Below, one piece after another: positions 16,279 to 24,171 of a DNA stretch of 64,000 nt. The position numbers and the translations under genes are program-made. Position 1 is the first letter of the stretch; the number at the start of each line of letters is the position of its first letter. The notes beneath the pieces are model-generated. The model was given only the letters and a program-made list of their open reading frames with translations. It made no database searches and had not been told where the DNA came from. Source of the stretch: Eshraghiella sp964414835 (lineage in GTDB: Bacteria > Bacillota > Clostridia > Lachnospirales > Lachnospiraceae); contig CAYPWY010000007.1 of the NCBI GenBank assembly GCA_964414835.1, positions 1 to 64,000 of the forward strand, given 5' to 3'.

Positions 16279-17314
16279 CAAAAATATCTTCATATATATC
16301 ATACAGCCGCCCACTGCCGGATTTAACCTCATCCATAGGTACTTTGTTCCAAAAGCCTTGGTTAAATTCAGCGCTGACTCCATCAGTAAACTCCCCATAA
16401 TAACCCGAAAAGCTTTCCATTCTTCTGGAAAATATTATCTCCCTGCTCTGCTTATCATAATCACTTTCCACATTATCATTGGTACACTTAATGATGTAAT
16501 AACCAATATCGGTCTCCACCACATCACTGACAGTTCCCATTTCCAGTGCAAACGCTGCATCCTCAAACTGTTTCTGGTATTCTCCTCTTCCAAATTCCAG
16601 AGTATAACAGCTGTCATCACTGTTGTCTTTGGCAAGTGTTACAAAGTCACTGCCATTTATAATCTGTTCCAAAAGCGACTGCGCAAGCTTTTCTTTGCTC
16701 TTTTTCTCTGTCTGTGAAACACTTACCGGATTATTATCCTCATCATAGCTTACTGTTGACAGAAAAATATATTGAACATTAATAATTCTTGCCTCATCAG
16801 TGCTTACCTCAGTATCTATATCATCTGTCACCGAATAAAATACTTTTTCGGCAAGCCTGAGCATTCCATAATACTCTTCAACCGTATCACAGTCAATAAC
16901 GCCTTCTTCCACAGTGTCAGCCGGAAGCTCCGAACAATAAAGCGCCGCCGCCTCTTTTATTTTTTGGGTTTCATTTTCCGTAAGGCTTACTCCGGCATCA
17001 GCCGCCATTTGATTAAGACACATAACCTGTTCTATTGTGTCACGCACTGAATTTTTTACATATTCTTCAGCTGTCACACTTCCGATAGGCTCACTCCATA
17101 CATTAGCATCAAAAATATTTTCGTAGGAATACTTAAATTCTCCCAACAAAAGCATGGCGATTGACATATCCACCTTCTCGCCGTTAATTTTGGCAAAAGT
17201 GCTTTTCCCAAGCCCTGTGGTAAATTTAACTCTGCCGCATCCGGTCATCATAATGAAAGATAATATCAATATTATACATACACATATATTACGAAATCTT
17301 CTATGCCTCAACAT
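16265..17314 (-). CDS. PrsA-like peptidyl-prolyl isomerase lipoprotein
   Basis: 349 residues from the ATG at 17314, chosen because it places a lipoprotein signal at the N-terminus (IILILSFIMMTGC, lipidated Cys26) and has GGAAGG upstream; the longer reading to 17395 buries it. A SurA_N/PrsA-type chaperone helix region (about 60-190) is followed by a parvulin rotamase domain (about 190-300) containing IFLSTV, LEFGRGEYQKQFEDAAFALEMG and IGYYIIKC. It folds exported proteins at the membrane-wall interface. It overlaps the 85-residue ORF upstream by 14 bp. Its 3' end is part of the CIRCE element. Confidence 0.88.
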   Translation of the reverse strand: MLRHRRFRNICVCIILILSFIMMTGCGRVKFTTGLGKSTFAKINGEKVDMSIAMLLLGEFKYSYENIFDANVWSEPIGSVTAEEYVKNSVRDTIEQVMCLNQMAADAGVSLTENETQKIKEAAALYCSELPADTVEEGVIDCDTVEEYYGMLRLAEKVFYSVTDDIDTEVSTDEARIINVQYIFLSTVSYDEDNNPVSVSQTEKKSKEKLAQSLLEQIINGSDFVTLAKDNSDDSCYTLEFGRGEYQKQFEDAAFALEMGTVSDVVETDIGYYIIKCTNDNVESDYDKQSREIIFSRRMESFSGYYGEFTDGVSAEFNQGFWNKVPMDEVKSGSGRLYDIYEDIFVSTQ

Positions 17315-17558
17315 ACAGATACCTTCCGTCAGGCAGCAAAAATACCTCCAGCGCCTCACTGACATCATCATATTCTGTGATGTCCACGCCCTCATCCTTC
17401 ATAAATTCAAGCAGTTCTGCCTTGTCATCGAAAACCTCCGCCATACAATCCACCAGAAATTTCTGCGCCTCATCAATGCTTGCCGCAACAGGCTTCGGAA
17501 ACAGCTGCTCCTGATTCTCATAAAATGCTTCCGCACATATGCTGTCAATTTCACTCAT
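17301..17558 (-). CDS. Small acidic conserved-looking protein, function unknown
   Basis: 85 residues, strongly acidic, no membrane segment, Cys at positions 8 and 38. Starts at ATG 17558 with AGGAGG upstream. The family was not recognised. It sits between maf and the PrsA-like gene, overlapping the latter by 14 bp, so it is translated from the same message. A soluble cytoplasmic role is likely from composition; nothing more can be said. Confidence 0.65.
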   Translation of the reverse strand: MSEIDSICAEAFYENQEQLFPKPVAASIDEAQKFLVDCMAEVFDDKAELLEFMKDEGVDITEYDDVSEALEVFLLPDGRYLYVEA

Positions 17559-17614
17559 ATTATTTTATCCTCCTAACACATAAACACCACTGCACATAAA
17601 TCGGTTTATACAAA

Positions 17615-18193
17615 TTAAAGCAATTTAATCTCATGCATAAGCCGGGCCACCGGCAGCCCTACCACATTATTATAATCCCCGTCAATGCCTTTGACGTACT
17701 GCGCAAACCTGCCCTGTATCCCATAGGCTCCTGCCTTATCCATACTCTCTCCCCATGCAATATATCCGGCGATTTCCGGCCGGCTCATAGGATACACATA
17801 AACCTTTGTCTCCTCAACAAAGCTGACAGTTCTGTCACCGTATATAAGTGTCACACCCGTAAGCACACTGTGGCTTTTTCCCTGTATGCCTTCAATCATC
17901 TGAAAAGCTTCTGACTCGCTTTGGGGCTTGCCCAAAATTCTTCCATCCGATACAACTATAGTGTCAGCACCTATAACAAGGCACGGCCTGTCACTTTGTT
18001 TATTAAGCTTAAGGACTACATCCTGTGCTTTATCACGTGAAAGCTGCCTTACAATCTCCTGCGGTTCACTGCCGCATATGATTTCTTCACATGTTGACGG
18101 CAAAACCACAAAATGTATACCTACCTGCTCCAAAATCTGTCTGCGTCTTGGAGATGCAGAGGCAAGAACTATATCCACATTATTAATATCCAT
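17615..18193 (-). CDS. maf: Maf-family nucleoside triphosphate pyrophosphatase
   Basis: 192 residues from the ATG at 18193 (AGGAG 7 bp upstream). Maf proteins hydrolyse dTTP/UTP or modified nucleotides to monophosphates, cleaning the nucleotide pool; B. subtilis Maf affects septation. Motifs: N-terminal ASASPRRRQIL, central VIGADTIVVSDGRILGKP and C-terminal YIAWGESMDKAGAYGIQG. The second of the pair Q-G-R-F near the C-terminus follows the dTTPase/UTPase type. It heads the maf - 85-residue ORF - PrsA-like run. Confidence 0.93.
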   Translation of the reverse strand: MDINNVDIVLASASPRRRQILEQVGIHFVVLPSTCEEIICGSEPQEIVRQLSRDKAQDVVLKLNKQSDRPCLVIGADTIVVSDGRILGKPQSESEAFQMIEGIQGKSHSVLTGVTLIYGDRTVSFVEETKVYVYPMSRPEIAGYIAWGESMDKAGAYGIQGRFAQYVKGIDGDYNNVVGLPVARLMHEIKLL

Positions 18194-18262
18194 CACATGC
18201 TCCTGATTTAATAAATTCAAACACATTTATTGTATCAGACAGCCGTAAGTTTTACAACAATT

Positions 18263-18721
18263 TTATACTACCCGTGATGTATCTATATCCGTCACATCAA
18301 TTCCCCTGTTCTCAACAGGGGTGGAAAAGACTATCTGCGTACTGGTTCTTCCGAATTTCTGAAGTCTTCCTATAAAAGAATCAAGAACCATAGTATCAGG
18401 AAAAGCAACCTTAATAAGCATTGAAAAATCTCCTGTTACACAGTTACACTCAATAACATTAGGACATTCCTTAATAAACGGATAAAATTCTGCCTTCTGG
18501 GCAGGTATTATCTCAAGATTTATAAATGCCGTGATATAATATCCCAGTTTTGACTGATTTATTTTGGCAGAATAGCCCGTTATAATATTTTCCTTTTCAA
18601 GCCGCTCAATTCTCGCCGACACTGCCGGAGATGACAAAAAAACATTTTCCGCCAAAGTCTTAAGCGGCGTTCTGGCATTCTGCTGTAAAAGCGTTATTAT
18701 TTTCTTATCGATTTCATCCAT
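18263..18721 (-). CDS. Lrp/AsnC-family transcriptional regulator
   Basis: 152 residues from the ATG at 18721 (GGAGG, 7-bp spacing). An N-terminal winged helix-turn-helix (MDEIDKKIITLLQQNARTPLKTLAENVFLSSPAVSARIERLEKE) is followed by a RAM ligand-binding domain (about residues 65-140) that in this family senses amino acids. The nearest putative target is the sodium/proline symporter 0.9 kb away; this is only a guess. Its leader carries an intrinsic terminator 55-90 bases before the start (18776-18811), hinting at control by attenuation. Confidence 0.9.
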   Translation of the reverse strand: MDEIDKKIITLLQQNARTPLKTLAENVFLSSPAVSARIERLEKENIITGYSAKINQSKLGYYITAFINLEIIPAQKAEFYPFIKECPNVIECNCVTGDFSMLIKVAFPDTMVLDSFIGRLQKFGRTSTQIVFSTPVENRGIDVTDIDTSRVV

Positions 18722-18775
18722 AATGGTACCTCCTGTAAACATCTGGAAAACCCATGAAATTTCCCATAATACAAT

Positions 18776-18811
18776 AAAAAGACACCTACTGCAATTCCAG
18801 TAGCTGTCTCC
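18776..18811 (-). terminator. Terminator-like hairpin inside the Lrp-gene leader
   Basis: On the minus strand, arms AGACAGCTACTG and CAGTAGGTGTCT (11 of 12 pairs) with a 6-base loop, followed by TTTTT. It lies between the promoter at 18840-18868 and the start codon at 18721, so it would stop transcription before the gene unless relieved. Confidence 0.65.
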
Positions 18812-18839
18812 ATTGACATGTCATCTTAACTTATTTAAC

Positions 18840-18868
18840 ATAATACATTAAAAAAATTAGAAAATCAA
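18840..18868 (-). promoter_or_regulatory. Promoter of the Lrp-type regulator
   Basis: -35 TTGATT (18863-18868), 17-bp spacer, -10 TATTAT (18840-18845) on the minus strand; predicted leader of about 110 bases. Confidence 0.65.
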
Positions 18869-18949
18869 GCAGTTTTTTAATTTTTTTAAGTTAAAAGCTG
18901 GAAAAACTTTGTCAGATACCGTTCCGGCTGAATTTTGATTATTTTATAA

Positions 18950-18978
18950 TTGATATAATATGCCTTTTCTGTTAATAT
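18950..18978 (+). promoter_or_regulatory. Promoter of the DUF1292 gene
   Basis: -35 TTGATA (18950-18955), 17-bp spacer, -10 TAATAT (18973-18978), 34 bp before the start at 19013. Confidence 0.55.
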
Positions 18979-19012
18979 TAACATATAAATCTCAGTGCGA
19001 AAGGAGTTTTTT

Positions 19013-19324
19013 ATGAGCACATACAACGATTATGATGAGGATACCGTAACACTTACCTTTGATGATGATAAAGAGGTGGAATGCAGCATAGTTGCAATAT
19101 ATCCTGCCAAGGATAAAGAGTATATTGCGCTTCTTCCGCTTGGAGGTCAGGAGGAGGAAAACGGCGAGGTATATATTTACCGCTATTCCGAGGAGGAAAA
19201 CGGCGAGCCGTCCCTTGAGAATATTGAAGATGACGATGAATACGAAATTGCCGCTGATGCTTTCGATGAAATGCTGGACAATGAAGAACTTGATGAAATT
19301 CTTGATGATGAGGACGAGGAATAA
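19013..19324 (+). CDS. DUF1292 (YrzB-like) small acidic protein
   Basis: 103 residues from the ATG at 19013 (AAGGAG, 6-bp spacing). A beta-rich core TVTLTFDDDKEVECSIV...YIALLPLG is typical of DUF1292, found widely in Firmicutes near yrrK/yrzL in Bacillus. The C-terminal third is almost entirely Asp/Glu (EMLDNEELDEILDDEDEE). Function unknown. Here it is separated from its usual Bacillus neighbours and stands alone. Confidence 0.85.
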   Translation: MSTYNDYDEDTVTLTFDDDKEVECSIVAIYPAKDKEYIALLPLGGQEEENGEVYIYRYSEEENGEPSLENIEDDDEYEIAADAFDEMLDNEELDEILDDEDEE

Positions 19325-19337
19325 TCCCCGTCCCTTT

Positions 19338-19613
19338 TTATTTTATAGTACTATTATTGTACAATTTCGGTATTTGGGTATGTTCCCAGTCAGCATATTC
19401 CATCAGTTTCATCAATTCTATCTGTGATAATTTTAATTTTACCATTAAGGCGTTCCAATGCGGCTGTCTGCTCCATCGAGCCATCATGCAGTTTTTTGCA
19501 GTTATATTATTGGTAATCATTAAAATAGTCAATACAACGCCCAATGTAATTGAAATGAATGTTACATAAAAACAATTATTTATTTGATGTTGCGTTTCTT
19601 TTTCATGGTTCAT
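19338..19613 (-). CDS. Small single-span membrane ORF, doubtful
   Basis: 91 residues starting with ATG 19613, 18 bp after the symporter stop. One hydrophobic helix at about residues 14-36; the rest is polar. A GAGGGAGG run lies very close to the ATG, with tight spacing, and a TATAAT-like sequence lies just before it. No family was recognised, so it may be a small membrane protein co-transcribed with putP, or chance. Confidence 0.35.
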   Translation of the reverse strand: MNHEKETQHQINNCFYVTFISITLGVVLTILMITNNITAKNCMMARWSRQPHWNALMVKLKLSQIELMKLMEYADWEHTQIPKLYNNSTIK

Positions 19614-19631
19614 CCTCCCTCGCTGATTATA

Positions 19632-21170
19632 CTATCTTTCCGTATTGGCTCTCACAGCCTCAAATTCTTCCAAGATTTCTTTGTCCGGTGATTTGGTAAC
19701 AAGACTGACAACTATGGTCATAATCAACGAAACCAGAAATGCCGGAAGAAGCTCATAAAAGTCAAGCACTCCTCCCATTGGCCGGACAAGATATTTCCAG
19801 ACAAAAACCATTATGCCTCCTGAAACCATTCCTGCCAATGCTCCCCACTTATTGCTTCGTTTCCAGAATAATGCACAGAGCATTACTGCACCGAAGGCTC
19901 CGCCGAAGCCTGCCCATGCAAAGGAAACTATGTTAAATACGCTTGAATTAGGATTTATTGCAATACATATGCCCACTGCACTTATTATGACAATTGTAAT
20001 TCTGGCAATTATAAGACTCTTTTTCTCAGAAAGCTTTACCCTAAAAAAGTCCTGCACAATGTTCTGTGATACGCTTGATGCCGCTGCAAGCATCTGGCTG
20101 TCTGCCGTTGACATTGTTGCTGCGAGAATACCGGCAAGAATCACTCCTGCAATTATTGCAAAAAATACTCCGTTTTGGCTTATAAGTCCTGCAATCTTAA
20201 CTATTACCGTTTCACTGTCACTTCCTTTTAAGGCATCAAGAACACCTGCATCTGTCATTCCAAGACCTACAACACCGATAAGAATTGAAACCGACATTGC
20301 AATTACTGCCCATATTGAAGCTATTCTTCTGGAAAATACAAGTTTTTTCTCGTCGCCTATAGCCATAAATCTTAAAAGAATATGCGGCATTCCAAAATAT
20401 CCAAGACCCCATGCCAATGTAGAAAAAATCTTCAAAATTCCGTAATCCGACGAGCCGCCGGTCTTGGCATTATGAATTGCATTCATTTTCAAATATCCGG
20501 GAAGTGACTTTGCATTGTCCATAACAGCGTCAAAGCCGCCAGCTTTACTTACACCGAATGTGACTACAACAATAAGGGCAACAGTCATAACACAGCTTTG
20601 AATCAGGTCTGTTGTTGAGACTGCCCGAAAGCCTCCCATAATCGTATATCCCACAATTACAAGAGCCGATATTACCATTGCCGCAATATAGTCCACGCCA
20701 AACAAACTGCTAAACAGTTTTCCGCAGGCTGCAAAGCCCGATGCTGTATACGGGATAAAGAAAATAATAATAACCAATGCTGAAATGGCATTCAACAGGT
20801 TACTCTTATCATGAAATCTTTTTGAAAAGAAATCAGGAATGGTAATCGCCTTAATATTGGCGGAATATCTGCGCAGACGACGCGCAACAAAAAACCAGTT
20901 AAACCATGTTCCCAATGCAAGTCCGATTGCCGTCCATGCGGCATCACATATCCCTGAAAGATATGCAACTCCCGGCAGCCCCATCAAAAGCCAGCTTGAC
21001 ATATCGCTTGCTTCTGCACTCATGGCAGTGACTAACGGACCAAGTTTTCTTCCTCCCAAATAGAAATCTTCACTGTTCTTATTGTTTTTACTGAAAACAA
21101 AGCCAACCGCTAACATTGCTGCCAAATAAACAGCTATGGCTATAATTATAAAAATGTTTTCCGCAGACAT
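19632..21170 (-). CDS. putP: Sodium/proline symporter
   Basis: 512 residues, 12-13 membrane segments. A member of the sodium:solute symporter family: takes up proline with sodium. PutP hallmarks include YLGGRKLGPLVTAMSAEASDMSSWLLMGLPG in TM2, ATMSTADSQMLAAASSVSQNI in the region of sodium-binding TM8, and FAWAGFGGAFGAVM. Start ATG 21170 with GGAGG upstream; promoter 21216-21244. It may feed proline to Stickland-type or osmotic metabolism, but no such genes are nearby. Confidence 0.93.
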   Translation of the reverse strand: MSAENIFIIIAIAVYLAAMLAVGFVFSKNNKNSEDFYLGGRKLGPLVTAMSAEASDMSSWLLMGLPGVAYLSGICDAAWTAIGLALGTWFNWFFVARRLRRYSANIKAITIPDFFSKRFHDKSNLLNAISALVIIIFFIPYTASGFAACGKLFSSLFGVDYIAAMVISALVIVGYTIMGGFRAVSTTDLIQSCVMTVALIVVVTFGVSKAGGFDAVMDNAKSLPGYLKMNAIHNAKTGGSSDYGILKIFSTLAWGLGYFGMPHILLRFMAIGDEKKLVFSRRIASIWAVIAMSVSILIGVVGLGMTDAGVLDALKGSDSETVIVKIAGLISQNGVFFAIIAGVILAGILAATMSTADSQMLAAASSVSQNIVQDFFRVKLSEKKSLIIARITIVIISAVGICIAINPNSSVFNIVSFAWAGFGGAFGAVMLCALFWKRSNKWGALAGMVSGGIMVFVWKYLVRPMGGVLDFYELLPAFLVSLIMTIVVSLVTKSPDKEILEEFEAVRANTER

Positions 21171-21215
21171 ATTTTCTCCTCCATTAGTAAAATATCAAAA
21201 AACGGTCATTGTTAC

Positions 21216-21244
21216 ATTTTAACAGACTTACAAGCCAGCCGCAA
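21216..21244 (-). promoter_or_regulatory. Promoter of putP
   Basis: -35 TTGCGG (21239-21244), 17-bp spacer, -10 TAAAAT (21216-21221) on the minus strand. Confidence 0.5.
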
Positions 21245-21287
21245 CCATTTTTGTGGGACATATAAAAAAATAATACAATAATAAAAT

Positions 21288-21306
21288 ATGCCCGGCGGCA
21301 TTTTTT
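21288..21306. terminator. Short GC hairpin terminator after the ferritin-like gene
   Basis: Stem ATGCC/GGCAT with loop CGGC, T-run on the plus side and an AT-rich tail (ATTTTATT) on the minus side. It separates the ferritin-like gene from the putP promoter. Confidence 0.55.
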
Positions 21307-21326
21307 ATAAAATTAGCGGCATTTTT

Positions 21327-21869
21327 TTAGCCAAGCATCGCCTGAAGCAGAAAAACATGATATTCCTCATCTTTAATAATCCTTGCCAGCACTGCATTGA
21401 CATAACTGTCGGAAATCATCCTCATATGCATTCTATATTGCTTTATGGCTGCTTTTTCAGACTCTATATCTGCCATTATCATTTTTCTTATGTCAGCGGG
21501 CGTAGTAATAAACTGAGGCGTCCACATCTGTTGTATTCCGTTGCGGTGTTTTGCCGTAAAATCAATATTACCGCCCAGCAGAAAAATCAGTTCGCCTAAC
21601 TTCTGCAAATGTATCATCTCTGCAATAGCGATTCCCAAAATCGTCACAGCCATGGGACATTTCTCAGATGACATCCTGTTCTCATTGTTGATATACTGTG
21701 TGATTGCGGACAGCTCGGACACCGAACCGCAATAATCAACACTTAGCAGATTGGCATAATCACGGTTTTTCTGTTCTACCGCAATGGCCGGATAAGGCAA
21801 ATCCACCATTATAGGCTTTACATTGGAAAAATTGCATGTATTGGTCAAAGGCGCGGTCTTTTCTTCCAT
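21327..21869 (-). CDS. Ferritin-like diiron domain protein
   Basis: 180 residues from the ATG at 21869 (GGAAGG upstream); the reading to 21935 has no ribosome site. After an extended N-terminal arm of about 45 residues come four helices of ferritin-like type. Likely metal ligands are the Glu of SELSAITQY, AEMIHLQKLGE (ExxH), ESEKAAIKQY and KDEEYHVFLL (ExxH). The layout is closer to rubrerythrin/manganese-catalase-like proteins than to cage ferritins. No rubredoxin domain. Possible roles are peroxide defence or iron handling. Monocistronic. Confidence 0.75.
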   Translation of the reverse strand: MEEKTAPLTNTCNFSNVKPIMVDLPYPAIAVEQKNRDYANLLSVDYCGSVSELSAITQYINNENRMSSEKCPMAVTILGIAIAEMIHLQKLGELIFLLGGNIDFTAKHRNGIQQMWTPQFITTPADIRKMIMADIESEKAAIKQYRMHMRMISDSYVNAVLARIIKDEEYHVFLLQAMLG

Positions 21870-21988
21870 AAACAAAATCACCTTCCAATATAACTTAGTA
21901 TTATTATATCGGAAGATGATTACTTTGTGCATCAAAAACCTTGTACAGTTTCTGATTTACTGATTTTATTCAAGTTGATTCTATTTGA

Positions 21989-23833
21989 TTACAGGGTATT
22001 TGACGCAGGCTCCAAAATCCAGAGCTGGCAATCTCCTCCCCAATATGAATATTGCGCAATATTTCCGCCGATTGATGTACTCCATCCATACACATCCAGA
22101 CATGATGCGCTGGATGTGATTCGTGTCTTTATTGCATATACTCCATTGGAAACTTCTACAATATCAAACTGCTGGTTTGCATTTCCATTGTACGCATACT
22201 GCAGAATATTTGCATTGTCCGCAGTACTCTTACCTGCCACATCAACTACCTTGGTATAGCCGGAGGCTCCTGTATATATATAATAGTATCCGTTACTGTT
22301 CTTTACTAATTTGAACTTCTGAGCATCACATCCGTTATAAACCCACTGCCTGACATTTGTATTGTTTGCCGACGAACCGTTTTCAACATCCAGATACAAT
22401 CCGCTGAAATAACTCTTAATGTAATAAGTACCCTCCAGACTTGAAGCTGCTGCCGCAGCCGAAGAAGTCCCGCTTGCGGCTCCCGAAGATGTGGTGCTTG
22501 CCGTTCCTGAAATATCATTAAATACATATAATGACTTCATTGCAACGCCATTGTTATCAAACAATGTCATATTGTCCCATGAAGAGCCTCTGTCCGTTGT
22601 TGAATAATAGCTCACTGAGCTTTCATAAAGAAGTTCGTAATTGCCTGAAGTAGATGACGCCCAGCCTGAACCATAAGTTCCCCATGTAGAACTGTCAACA
22701 GAAATCCATTCAGGCGCCCAGTAGAATGCTCCCAGTCCATAGCCTGACATTGTATTATTTACTGATGCCACTGCTGCAAATACATCACGAAGCGCCTGTG
22801 CCTGTCCGGAAACGCTTACGGCATACTCAGCATAATTCATGGAAGATGTTCCCGATACGTTATTTCCCTCTGTATCGCCGTTTGTAAATGTATATGGGTA
22901 GGCAACCTCAGCTACCATAACCTTCTTATTATACGTCTGTGCTATAGACAAAAGATTTCTTGCAAGGTCGGAAGTTGTTCCATGCCACATCGGATAATAT
23001 GAAGTTGCAAAGACATCATAATCGATTCCTAAATTGGCACAGCACTGAGCATACCATGCTCCATTAGTATTAAAATCCGTAAAATGCAGTACTTTTAAAA
23101 TAGAAGTCCCATATTTTTTATTAATGTCATCAACTGCATAACAGCCTTGCTGCATGAGCGCTCCTACACCGGAGGATAAATCCCAGACATTATCATATAA
23201 TCCTCCGACTCCGCACATAGAACCGTTAGTCTCGTTTCCAATCTGAACCATTCCCACATTTACACCGTAATCGAGAAGCTCATTCAGACAATAATAGCTC
23301 CAATTATAAACTGCATCCTTCTTGTAATCCAGGCTGTAATTTGCCCACTCCTTAGGAGCGTACTGTTTTTCCGGGTCAGCCCAGAAATCAGAATAATGAA
23401 AATCAATAAATACCTTCATTCCCGCGTCTGTCGCTCTTTTTCCAAGAACCTTTGCATTATACAAATCACAGTTTCCTGCTCCGTATCCTTTATAATTGGT
23501 TGACTCAGAAGAGTCATAAGGATTATTCCAGATACGAATCCTCACATAGTTTACGCCTGCTCCCGCCAGAATATCAAAAATATCACCGGAAGTTCCGTCA
23601 AGATAATAATATTTCGCACCGCTGTTCTCAAGCGCAATAACCTCTGAAATATCTACCCCTCTTGCAAAATCACTTGTCAGTCCCGATGTAATTGCCGATA
23701 CACCGGAAACTGATGATGCTGCCGCTGAAACATACACCGTTCCTCCCAAAATACTGCCGCCGAAACATACACCTGACATCATGGCTAAAATAAGCACAAA
23801 TGTAAATAACCTTTTCCCAATACGCTTTGTCAT
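21989..23833 (-). CDS. Secreted arabinogalactan endo-beta-1,4-galactanase (GH53) with ricin-type lectin domain
   Basis: 614 residues from the ATG at 23833. An N-terminal signal peptide (KRIGKRLFTFVLILAMM...) is followed by a GH53 barrel (about residues 55-435). The catalytic acid is Glu201 in MVQIGNETNG and the nucleophile Glu309 in VMVAEVAYPY, as in known galactanases. An Ala/Ser linker leads to a C-terminal RICIN/CBM13 trefoil (about 470-610) with the repeated QxF/QxW signature (AQKFKL, NQQFDI, CQLWIL). It cuts beta-1,4-galactan side chains of pectin outside the cell. A LacI-type operator covers its transcription start. No transporter or regulator of the pathway is in the window. There is no wall-anchoring motif. 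Confidence 0.95.
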   Translation of the reverse strand: MTKRIGKRLFTFVLILAMMSGVCFGGSILGGTVYVSAAASSVSGVSAITSGLTSDFARGVDISEVIALENSGAKYYYLDGTSGDIFDILAGAGVNYVRIRIWNNPYDSSESTNYKGYGAGNCDLYNAKVLGKRATDAGMKVFIDFHYSDFWADPEKQYAPKEWANYSLDYKKDAVYNWSYYCLNELLDYGVNVGMVQIGNETNGSMCGVGGLYDNVWDLSSGVGALMQQGCYAVDDINKKYGTSILKVLHFTDFNTNGAWYAQCCANLGIDYDVFATSYYPMWHGTTSDLARNLLSIAQTYNKKVMVAEVAYPYTFTNGDTEGNNVSGTSSMNYAEYAVSVSGQAQALRDVFAAVASVNNTMSGYGLGAFYWAPEWISVDSSTWGTYGSGWASSTSGNYELLYESSVSYYSTTDRGSSWDNMTLFDNNGVAMKSLYVFNDISGTASTTSSGAASGTSSAAAAASSLEGTYYIKSYFSGLYLDVENGSSANNTNVRQWVYNGCDAQKFKLVKNSNGYYYIYTGASGYTKVVDVAGKSTADNANILQYAYNGNANQQFDIVEVSNGVYAIKTRITSSASCLDVYGWSTSIGGNIAQYSYWGGDCQLWILEPASNTL

Positions 23834-23923
23834 TTTTGACCTGCCTTTCATTTAATACATTGGGTTCCGCCACTACTGCCCGTACTAAATGCAACCTCCT
23901 TTCCCGATAAACGGACGCTTGTT

Positions 23924-23939
23924 GCGCAACCGGTTGTTC
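23924..23939. promoter_or_regulatory. LacI/GalR-family operator upstream of the galactanase
   Basis: GCGCAACCGGTTGTTC, centred on the palindrome AACCGGTT with the central CG step typical of LacI-family sites. It lies 10-25 bp downstream of the -10 box, a position that blocks transcription. Confidence 0.65.
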
Positions 23940-23948
23940 TATATTTCC

Positions 23949-23977
23949 AGTATATCAGCACATTATTTTTCTGTCAA
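23949..23977 (-). promoter_or_regulatory. Promoter of the galactanase gene
   Basis: On the minus strand a consensus -35 TTGACA (23972-23977), 17-bp spacer, -10 TATACT (23949-23954). The leader to the start codon is about 110 bases. Confidence 0.8.
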
Positions 23978-24171
23978 TTGATATAATAGCTATATTTTGG
24001 TTTATATTTTCGTCATTTTTTACAAAATTATATTAACATGCATACATATATTCATAAAAAATCACTATCATCTTACGGTTTATCATTATATCTCATCGAA
24101 TCATATGAACTGTAGAATCAGGTACACATATGAATCCTGTCAGGTTAGATTTTTGATGAGCGTCAAATATT

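Noticed and set aside
19813..20445. 210-codon ORF antisense to putP
   Set aside because: It mirrors the hydrophobic codon pattern of the symporter; no start signal or promoter.
23670..23894. 74-codon ORF from a TTG with a strong AAAGGAGG site, overlapping the galactanase start in another frame
   Set aside because: The ribosome site is real, but the product is unlike a protein and runs out of frame through the signal peptide; at most a leader peptide affecting galactanase translation.
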